Shown here in pieces: positions 1 through 5,413 of a stretch of 6,192 bases of DNA. The stretch covers positions 1 to 6,192 of the forward strand of contig CAMDKT010000380.1 in NCBI GenBank assembly GCA_945900935.1. Direction: 5' to 3'. This DNA comes from Candidatus Sulfopaludibacter sp. SbA3. GTDB lineage: Bacteria > Acidobacteriota > Terriglobia > Bryobacterales > Bryobacteraceae. Position 1 is the first letter of the stretch; the number at the start of each line of letters is the position of its first letter. The position numbers and the translations under genes were made by a program. Under the pieces are notes generated by a model. That model worked only from the letters and a program-made list of their open reading frames with translations. It was not told the origin of the DNA and ran no database searches.

Positions 1-865
1 ACGCCCCAGCGCCATGCTCCTTGATTTCCTTCGCCACTTTGTAGCCTTCCAGCACATGCTGCAGCGTGCGAATCTTAAAGCCAAACTCATCGGCCACCCG
101 CAGCAGCATCAGGATTTCATCGGCCCGGTAGCAGTGCGCGTGAACGAAGCGTTTGCCCTCCAACACCTCCACCAGCGGCTCCAATTTCAAGTCCCGCCGC
201 GGCGCAATTAGCCGTTCCCCTTTCGCCGCCCGCGCCTTGTAATCGTCCCAATTCGCCCTGTAGGCCTTGGCGTCCGTGAACGCTTCCCGAATCACATCCT
301 CCACGCCCATCCGCGTCGCCGGATAGCGCAGCCGCGTCGAGAAACCACTGGCGCCCCCGCCCGCGCGCTTCGGATTTTCACCCAACGCAAACTTGATGCC
401 CGGCATCGCGCCATCCAGCAAAATCTCCGGCGCGTTCTTCCCCCATCGCATCTTGATCACCACGTTTTTCCCGCCAATCGCGTTCGCGGAGCCGTGCAAA
501 ATATTTGCCGTGGTCACGCCTCCCGCGAGCGCTCGATAGATCCCGATATCCTCCGCGTTCACCGTGTCTTCAATCCCCGTCATGGACGACACCGACCCCT
601 CATTGATCGCCTCCGAAGCAATATGCGAATGGCAGTCAATGATTCCGGGCATTACGTACTGCCCGCCCGCGTCGATCACTCTGGCGTCAGACGGCGCGTT
701 CACGTTCGCGCCCACTTCCACAATCTTCCCGTCGCGAATCAGTATGGACCCGTCGAACGACCCCTTCGTCACCGTCAAAACCTTCGCGTTGCGGATGACA
801 ATCGTCCCCTCCGCCGCCGCCAACGGCCCCAACAACAGTCCACCCAAAAACATTCGCCGTCGCAT
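1..865 (-). CDS. Exported metal-dependent amidohydrolase, C-terminus off the window
   Basis: This minus-strand gene starts at ATG 865-863 and stays open to the window edge, giving 288 residues without the C-terminus. It belongs to the amidohydrolase superfamily, resembling the imidazolonepropionase/prolidase-like group of hydrolases that cleave C-N bonds in cyclic amides or dipeptides. The substrate cannot be read from sequence. An N-terminal beta strand region (about 21-72) leads to PGIIDCHSHI, whose H79 and H81 are the first two metal ligands. The IKFALGENPKR segment (157-167) is typical of this group, and K158 could be the bridging lysine. H242 or H244 in FVHAHCYRADEI and H270 in LQHVLEG fit the later metal histidines; the final aspartate lies outside the window. 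Residues 1-18 form a signal peptide with an RRMFLG stretch resembling a twin-arginine motif, so export is expected. The start overlaps the stop of the upstream paralogue as TGATG and has a strong ribosome site, indicating translational coupling. Confidence 0.93.
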   Translation of the reverse strand, partial: MRRRMFLGGLLLGPLAAAEGTIVIRNAKVLTVTKGSFDGSILIRDGKIVEVGANVNAPSDARVIDAGGQYVMPGIIDCHSHIASEAINEGSVSSMTGIEDTVNAEDIGIYRALAGGVTTANILHGSANAIGGKNVVIKMRWGKNAPEILLDGAMPGIKFALGENPKRAGGGASGFSTRLRYPATRMGVEDVIREAFTDAKAYRANWDDYKARAAKGERLIAPRRDLKLEPLVEVLEGKRFVHAHCYRADEILMLLRVADEFGFKIRTLQHVLEGYKVAKEIKEHGAGA

Positions 866-2208
866 CACTCAGGCCTCCCCTCAGCCAAAGAAGCGGGTAC
901 CGCCGCCAACGGCGTTGGTTCAAATTTCTTGCCATCCACAAACACCATTTTCACCGCCGTCTTCTCCGCCAGCCAATCGCCATCGGTGACGAACAAATTG
1001 GCGATCTTCCCATTCTCCAAACTGCCCAGCCGGTCATCGACGCCGTAAATGCGCGCCGCGTCAATCGTCATCGCCCGCAACGCGTCCTCATTCGCCAAAC
1101 CCGCGTCAACAGCCTTCTTCACCGCCTTGCGGATATCCGCGGGCCGCGCCACGCCGCCCGAATAAAACGCAAATCGAACGCCCGCTTTCGCCAGCGCCGC
1201 CGGTCCCGAAGGCGCCATCTCGCGCGTCTCCAGCGCCCGCAGCGAGTCCAGAAAATCCGGATCTCCATCGCGTTCCCGCTCCGGCCACAGCAAGTTGATC
1301 AGCATCGGCACGCCCGCCGCTTTCAACGCCTCCGCCGACCGCCACGCCTCCGCCCCGCCGTACAGAATAATCGGCGTCCTCAGCTCTTTTCCAAAGCGGA
1401 TCATCCGCTCGATCTCCACCTTCCGCCCCGCCGGCAGCAACGCCCGCGGCGATTCCAACAACCCCTCCAGCGCCCGGTCATACGCCGGCCGCTGCAAGCC
1501 CCGCGCGTTCTGCGCATACATCGCTTTCGCGAATTTGTAGTGCTCAGCGTCCAGATAAACCTGCCGCACATAAGAGATGGCTCCCATCAACGAGCCCGGG
1601 AAACTTCCAAAACCGCGCGTCGTGGCCATCGACAAATACTGCCCCACCCCAGAACTTACAACCATGTCTCCGGCGCGCCCGCCTGTCAGGTTCAATGCCG
1701 ATCCCTGCCCCGCGAATATGCCGGTGGCAGGAAACACAATCGCCGTCGTGTACCCCGCGTTCCTCGCCGCCTCCAGCGTCGCGTCGTTCGGCTGCACCAG
1801 GTCGGCGGCCTTGATCCAACTCGTGTTCGACGGCCGTTCTTCCGGCCCGCCGTCGTCCTGAAACTGGACGTTGGCTGTTGTCTCATCACCACCGCGTCGT
1901 CCCCCTCCCGCCGGCCGCGTCACCGGCGCTTCGGAAACCGTCGGCAAACCCCAGCGGCTCAGCGCGTCAATCAAACCGGGATAGACATGCAGCCCCTTCC
2001 CGTCAATCGTCCATGCGCCCGCGGGCACCGGCGCGCCGGCCCCGATCGCTTCAATCAATCCTTTGCGAACGACAATCGTGCCATTGGCAATTTCCGGTCC
2101 CGAACCGGGGTGTACTGTCGCATTTTGGATGGCGTACAAATCGGGCGCGCCGCTCTGCCCGAAAGCAATAGCGCCCGCCGCCGCAAATAGCAGGATTCCA
2201 TGTTTCAT
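865..2208 (-). CDS. Exported amidohydrolase-fold protein lacking metal ligands (probable pseudoenzyme)
   Basis: This is a complete 447-residue protein of the amidohydrolase superfamily. It has a Sec-type signal peptide (about 1-18), the N-terminal composite-domain pattern (25-75), YPGLID at 76-81, and a typical C-terminal segment, ALRAMTIDAARIYGV and GSLENGKIANLFV (about 376-407). The catalytic positions are replaced. Where the family has D-x-H-x-H this protein has DALSR, so L83 and R85 stand in for the histidines. The beta-5 position reads ILYGGAEAW with Y283. The beta-6 position reads MLINLLW with N305. The last ligand region reads FYSGG with G351 in place of aspartate. Only four histidines occur in the protein (3, 33, 74, 223), none at an expected ligand site. 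The frame is intact, so this is not decay of the gene itself. It overlaps the active paralogue downstream by TGATG. A structural, chaperone or substrate-binding role for the partner enzyme is my inference. The start was chosen at the ATG preceding the signal peptide; its ribosome site is weak. Confidence 0.9.
   Translation of the reverse strand: MKHGILLFAAAGAIAFGQSGAPDLYAIQNATVHPGSGPEIANGTIVVRKGLIEAIGAGAPVPAGAWTIDGKGLHVYPGLIDALSRWGLPTVSEAPVTRPAGGGRRGGDETTANVQFQDDGGPEERPSNTSWIKAADLVQPNDATLEAARNAGYTTAIVFPATGIFAGQGSALNLTGGRAGDMVVSSGVGQYLSMATTRGFGSFPGSLMGAISYVRQVYLDAEHYKFAKAMYAQNARGLQRPAYDRALEGLLESPRALLPAGRKVEIERMIRFGKELRTPIILYGGAEAWRSAEALKAAGVPMLINLLWPERERDGDPDFLDSLRALETREMAPSGPAALAKAGVRFAFYSGGVARPADIRKAVKKAVDAGLANEDALRAMTIDAARIYGVDDRLGSLENGKIANLFVTDGDWLAEKTAVKMVFVDGKKFEPTPLAAVPASLAEGRPE
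874..880 (-). promoter_or_regulatory. Ribosome binding site of the second amidohydrolase gene
   Basis: On the minus strand the sequence reads GGGGAGG, eight bases before ATG 865-863. It lies inside the last codons of the upstream amidohydrolase-fold gene. Together with the TGATG stop/start overlap, it fixes the start of the downstream gene and indicates coupled translation of the two paralogues. Confidence 0.7.
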
Positions 2209-2213
2209 TTCGG

Positions 2214-2429
2214 TTAATGATTATCGTAGCAGCCCAGCCGCAAAACGTCCGCACGGGGCTCGTCGAATTCAAAACCGTAACGTTTCCTGCTCTCCGCTAT
2301 CGTGAGAATCTGACTTTTGGAATACTTTCCGTACAGCGTCTCGTAATACCCGGCCTTCACAGCTTCCGTTCGCATCGGTCCAGTAACACTCTCCAGTGGC
2401 AAAGCGGTGTAGCGAAGATAAGCGCGAAA
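2214..2429 (-). pseudogene. Possible decayed C-terminal tail of a site-specific DNA-methyltransferase-like protein
   Basis: The 322 bases between the amidohydrolase operon and perR hold one minus-strand frame with protein-like composition, ending at TAA 2216-2214, five bases before the amidohydrolase ATG. Its core reads GPMRTEAVKAGYYE, then GKYSKSQILTIAESRKRYGFEF. From memory this resembles the C-terminal tail shared by some DNA methyltransferases, which follows a pattern like P-T-x-P-M-x-T-E-A-x-x-A-G-x-Y-E, a short gap, then P-x-x-Q-I-L-T-I-E-E-L-L. No methyltransferase catalytic motif or upstream part of such a gene is present, and no good start or ribosome site is visible. The frame upstream of about 2430 runs into the perR promoter and is probably not coding. 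I read it as a fragment left by deletion or insertion. Alternatives are a small real gene in the amidohydrolase operon, or chance similarity. Confidence 0.35.
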
Positions 2430-2490
2430 TCCGTTTGTAGGCAAGTAATCCGCCGGCCCTGACCCCGGCAAGATACCTGAAGGACCGCGC

Positions 2491-2519
2491 TTGACAGTGG
2501 AGAATGATTCCTGTCTAAT
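2491..2519 (+). promoter_or_regulatory. Sigma70-type promoter of perR(-katG)
   Basis: A perfect -35 hexamer TTGACA (2491-2496) is followed after 17 bases by TCTAAT (2514-2519), five of six matches to the -10 consensus. Transcription is predicted to start near 2526, only about five bases before the perR ATG at 2531. The mRNA would therefore be leaderless or nearly so, which fits the lack of any purine-rich ribosome site within the 15 bases before the ATG. Confidence 0.6.
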
Positions 2520-2527
2520 TATTATTG
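2513..2527 (+). promoter_or_regulatory. PerR/Fur-like operator overlapping the -10 and transcription start
   Basis: The stretch has the 7-1-7 layout of the Bacillus PerR box TTATAATNATTATAA and matches it at 10 of 14 informative positions. The whole central TAAT-N-ATTA (2516-2524) is identical; mismatches are confined to the outer ends. It covers the -10 element and the predicted transcription start, so bound repressor would block RNA polymerase. This supports autoregulation of the downstream Fur-family gene. AT-rich promoter sequence can give partial matches by chance, so this is moderate evidence. Confidence 0.5.
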
Positions 2528-2530
2528 TCA

Positions 2531-2998
2531 ATGTCAGACCTGCGCACGAAAGCCCTCGACGACTTCCGCCGGTGTTGTAAAGACCGAGGTCTTGCGTTCA
2601 CCTTCCAACGCCAAGTCATCTACGAGGCCGTTGTCGATTCGCGTGAACATCCGACTCCGGAATTGATTTACGAGCAGGTCAGGCAGCGGATCCCGTCGAT
2701 TTCGTTGGGCACGATTTACAAGAACGTGAAAACCTTTCTGGATTCGGGCGTGCTCAAAGAAGTCACGCTCCACCACGGCACGCTGCGCCTGGAATCGAAC
2801 ATGACCCCGCATCATCATCTGGTGTGCTCCTCGTGCAAGGCGATCTTCGACATTGAAGAATCGGCGGTGGAGCCGGTTCAGTTTCCAAAGACCAGATTGC
2901 CGGCGGGCTTCTCGATCCAGCACTGCCGGGTGGAGTTTACCGGCGTGTGCAAAAGCTGCCGGACCAACCGCCGGAAGACTTCGAAAGCAAGCAGTTGA
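2531..2998 (+). CDS. perR: PerR-type Fur-family peroxide-sensing transcriptional repressor
   Basis: This is a 155-residue Fur-superfamily metalloregulator. The N-terminal winged helix (about 1-85) includes a recognition helix region ISLGTIYKNVKTFLDSGVLKE (57-77). The C-terminal dimerization and metal domain follows. Two CxxC pairs, C99/C102 and C140/C143, match the structural zinc site. H40, H94, H96 and D107 align with Bacillus PerR H37, H91, H93 and D104 of the iron/manganese sensing site. D107 is the residue type linked to peroxide rather than iron sensing. The remaining ligand, D85 in Bacillus, aligns here with E88 in TLRLES. In the known mechanism, peroxide oxidizes the iron-bound histidines and releases the repressor from DNA. 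Placement directly before katG supports PerR over Fur, Zur or Nur. A TTG six bases upstream could add two residues, but ATG 2531 is preferred. A furA-like role, as in actinobacterial furA-katG operons, is the main alternative. Confidence 0.87.
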   Translation: MSDLRTKALDDFRRCCKDRGLAFTFQRQVIYEAVVDSREHPTPELIYEQVRQRIPSISLGTIYKNVKTFLDSGVLKEVTLHHGTLRLESNMTPHHHLVCSSCKAIFDIEESAVEPVQFPKTRLPAGFSIQHCRVEFTGVCKSCRTNRRKTSKASS

Positions 2999-3101
2999 GT
3001 GATCGAACGCATCCCGCGCGCCAAGACCCTGGACGTGTCTCGAACGCCCAACAGCAGCAGTTCATCACAAGTTTTTGACTCGTTTGAAAGAAGATAAACA
3101 C
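2999..3101 (+). other. perR-katG intergenic gap
   Basis: This 103-base gap shows no terminator-like hairpin, no paired -35/-10 hexamers with usual spacing, and no TAAT-N-ATTA core. Read-through from the perR promoter is therefore the simplest way to express katG. The only clear signal is the purine-rich stretch just before katG. Confidence 0.5.
3086..3093 (+). promoter_or_regulatory. Ribosome binding site of katG
   Basis: GAAAGAAG ends eight bases before ATG 3102. It is a modest purine-rich match, but its spacing supports this ATG over the in-frame TTG at 3075. Confidence 0.5.
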
Positions 3102-5360
3102 ATGGATACACAACACACCACCGCAACCGGGGCGTCTGACCCCGGGAAACAAGAGCAAAACATAGTACCCGAAGCCAAATGCCCGGTAATGGGCGGCTCC
3201 CGCAGACACACAGTGACGGGTGCCCCGGCGAATGCGGGCTGGTGGCCGAATCAACTGAACCTGAAGATCCTGCATCAGCATTCCTCCCTGTCCGATCCGA
3301 TGGACAAGGAGTTCAATTATGCGGAGGAATTCAAGAGCCTCGACCTGGATGCCGTGATCAAGGACCTCCATGCCCTGATGACAGCATCGCAGGCCTGGTG
3401 GCCCGCCGATTACGGCCACTATGGGCCGCTCTTCATCCGAATGGCGTGGCACAGCGCGGGCACTTACCGAATCGGCGATGGCCGGGGCGGCGCGGCTTCT
3501 GGAACACAGCGATTTGCGCCCCTCAATAGCTGGCCGGACAACGTGAGCCTGGACAAGGCACGCCGGTTGCTTTGGCCGATCAAGCAGAAGTATGGCCGGA
3601 AAATCTCCTGGGCCGATCTGATGATCCTCGCCGGTAACGTTGCGCTGGATTCGATGGGATTAAAGACCTTCGGTTTCGGCGGCGGGCGCGAGGACGTCTG
3701 GGAGCCGGAAGAAGACATTTACTGGGGGCCTGAGGGCAAGTGGCTGGGCGACGAGCGCTATAGCGGCGACCGTCAGCTCGCCAATCCTCTTGGCGCGGTT
3801 CAAATGGGCCTGATCTACGTGAATCCGCAAGGGCCCAATGGAAACCCGGATCCAATCGCCGCGGCACGGGATATCCGGGAGACCTTCGCCCGCATGGCGA
3901 TGAATGACGAGGAGACGGTGGCCCTCATCGCCGGCGGACACACGTTCGGGAAAGCCCATGGCGCCGCCGATGCGGACAAGTATGTCGGCACCGAACCCGA
4001 AGGCGCCGGGATCGAAGAGCAGGGCTTCGGATGGAAGAACAGCTTTGGCAGCGGCAGCGGCGCCGACGCGATCACCAGCGGGTTGGAGGGCGCATGGACC
4101 ACCAATCCGGTGCAGTGGGACAACAACTTCTTCGACAACTTGTTCGGCTATGAATGGGAACTGACGAAGAGTCCCGCCGGCGCGCACCAATGGACGCCCA
4201 AGGACGCGGCAGCGGCGGGCACCGTGCCGGATGCCTACGATCCGTCGAAAAAGCACGCCCCGATGATGTTCACGACGGACCTCTCACTGAAGATGGACCC
4301 GGACTACGCGAAGATTTCGAAGCGATTCCACGAGAACCCGCAGGAATTCGCTGACGCGTTCGCCAAGGCCTGGTACAAGCTGACCCACCGCGACATGGGG
4401 CCGATCTCACGGTACCTTGGCCCGCTGGTTCCCGCCGAGCCGTTGCTGTGGCAGGATCCCGTTCCCGCTGTGGATCATGAACCGATCGGCGAGCAGGACA
4501 TTACGGCGCTGAAGGGTAAGATCCTCGCATCCGGACTGTCCATCTCCCAACTGGTCACCACGGCCTGGGCTTCGGCGGCAACGTTCCGCGGCAGCGACAA
4601 ACGCGGCGGTGCCAACGGAGCGCGCATTCGCCTGGCGCCGCAAAAGGATTGGGAAGTCAATGAGTCGGCCGAACTGGCGAAGGTCCTTCAGGCGCTGGAG
4701 GCGGTTCAGACGGATTTCAACGGCGCGCAGTCCGGCGGGAAAAAAGTCTCGATTGCCGACCTGATCGTACTGGGCGGTTGCGCCGCCGTCGAGGCAGCCG
4801 CGAAGATCGCCGGCCACGACGTGATGGTTCCCTTTTCTCCGGGGCGCATGGACGCATCGCAGGAGCAGACCGATGCGCATTCGTTCGCCGTCCTGGAGCC
4901 GGCCGCGGACGGATTCCGCAACTATCTCCGGAAGGGACACGATGGATCGGCGGCTGAGCTGCTGGTGGATCGGGCGAACCTGATGACCCTGACCGCTCCC
5001 GAGATGACGGTTCTGGTTGGCGGCATGCGTGCCCTGGATGCAAACTTCGGGCATTCCAAACACGGTGTTTTCACCAAGCGGCCCGGGACGTTGACGAATG
5101 ATTTCTTCGTCAACCTGCTCGACATGAACACGACGTGGCAGAAGTCCGCCGCGTCGGAAGGCGTGTTGTGGGGGCATGACCGGGCGACCGGCGAACTCAA
5201 GTGGACGGGCACCGTCGTTGATCTCGTCTTCGGCTCCAATTCCCAGCTCCGCGCTCTCGCGGAAGTCTATGCGTGTGACGACTCGAAGGCGGTGTTTGTG
5301 AAGGACTTCGTGGCTGCGTGGAACAAGGTAATGAATCTTGATCGCTACGACCTTGCCTGA
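3102..5360 (+). CDS. katG: Catalase-peroxidase KatG
   Basis: This is a complete 752-residue bifunctional haem catalase-peroxidase, the usual length for the family (about 720-760). It removes hydrogen peroxide by dismutation and can oxidize small donors; no signal peptide is present, so it acts in the cytoplasm. The N-terminal haem domain holds the distal site R113, W116 and H117 in FIRMAWHSAGTYR. The covalent Met-Tyr-Trp adduct residues appear as M265 (FARMAMNDEE), Y239 (GLIYVNPQGPNG) and W116, which catalase activity requires. The proximal haem ligand is H280 in AGGHTFGKAHG. D393 (TTDLSL) and R430 (THRDMGP), the latter the mobile arginine near the adduct, are present, as is S326, equivalent to Mycobacterium S315. 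The C-terminal half (about 440-752) is the degenerate, haem-free peroxidase repeat typical of KatG. No key residue is missing. It lies 103 bases after perR and is probably induced by peroxide through it. Confidence 0.98.
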   Translation: MDTQHTTATGASDPGKQEQNIVPEAKCPVMGGSRRHTVTGAPANAGWWPNQLNLKILHQHSSLSDPMDKEFNYAEEFKSLDLDAVIKDLHALMTASQAWWPADYGHYGPLFIRMAWHSAGTYRIGDGRGGAASGTQRFAPLNSWPDNVSLDKARRLLWPIKQKYGRKISWADLMILAGNVALDSMGLKTFGFGGGREDVWEPEEDIYWGPEGKWLGDERYSGDRQLANPLGAVQMGLIYVNPQGPNGNPDPIAAARDIRETFARMAMNDEETVALIAGGHTFGKAHGAADADKYVGTEPEGAGIEEQGFGWKNSFGSGSGADAITSGLEGAWTTNPVQWDNNFFDNLFGYEWELTKSPAGAHQWTPKDAAAAGTVPDAYDPSKKHAPMMFTTDLSLKMDPDYAKISKRFHENPQEFADAFAKAWYKLTHRDMGPISRYLGPLVPAEPLLWQDPVPAVDHEPIGEQDITALKGKILASGLSISQLVTTAWASAATFRGSDKRGGANGARIRLAPQKDWEVNESAELAKVLQALEAVQTDFNGAQSGGKKVSIADLIVLGGCAAVEAAAKIAGHDVMVPFSPGRMDASQEQTDAHSFAVLEPAADGFRNYLRKGHDGSAAELLVDRANLMTLTAPEMTVLVGGMRALDANFGHSKHGVFTKRPGTLTNDFFVNLLDMNTTWQKSAASEGVLWGHDRATGELKWTGTVVDLVFGSNSQLRALAEVYACDDSKAVFVKDFVAAWNKVMNLDRYDLA

Positions 5361-5373
5361 GCTTGGCTGAAAG

Positions 5374-5404
5374 GAGGCGGCGCTTTTGCGCCGCCTCTGA
5401 TTTT
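5374..5404 (+). terminator. Intrinsic terminator after katG
   Basis: A perfect 10-base-pair GC-rich stem (GAGGCGGCGC, 5374-5383, with GCGCCGCCTC, 5388-5397) encloses a TTTT loop. After two or three further bases comes a short T run (5401-5404). It starts 14 bases after the katG stop and is well placed to end the perR-katG transcript. The T run is short and interrupted, so termination may be partial. Confidence 0.75.
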
Positions 5405-5413
5405 GAGAACAAC

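Noticed and set aside
1540..2190. Plus-strand open frame (216 codons) opposite the first amidohydrolase
   Set aside because: Its arginine/proline-rich translation is typical of an antisense frame of a GC-rich gene; the minus-strand frame has clear family signatures.
2217..2462. Plus-strand open frame in the gap left of perR
   Set aside because: Composition is not protein-like, no ribosome site is present, and it opposes the more convincing minus-strand remnant.
2525..2530. In-frame TTG as an alternative perR start
   Set aside because: It coincides with the predicted transcription start and adds only two residues; ATG 2531 is the stronger start.
3003..3047. Direct repeat TCGAACGC at 3003-3010 and 3040-3047 in the perR-katG gap
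   Set aside because: Eight bases is within chance for GC-rich DNA, there is no symmetry, and it does not resemble a PerR or Fur site.
3075..3101. Upstream in-frame TTG as an alternative katG start
   Set aside because: It adds nine residues not typical of KatG, and the purine-rich ribosome site is placed for ATG 3102.
2937..3452. Minus-strand open frame spanning the perR end, the gap and the katG start
   Set aside because: It overlaps two well-supported genes on the opposite strand and has no domain-like pattern or ribosome site.
4407..5177. Long minus-strand open frame (256 codons) inside katG
   Set aside because: It lies opposite a fully conserved KatG C-terminal half, and its translation is low-complexity and arginine-rich with no recognisable motif. 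It is a by-product of GC-rich codon use.
5371..5377. AAGGAGG as a ribosome site for the secreted protein
   Set aside because: It is 36 bases from ATG 5414 and mostly buried in the terminator stem.
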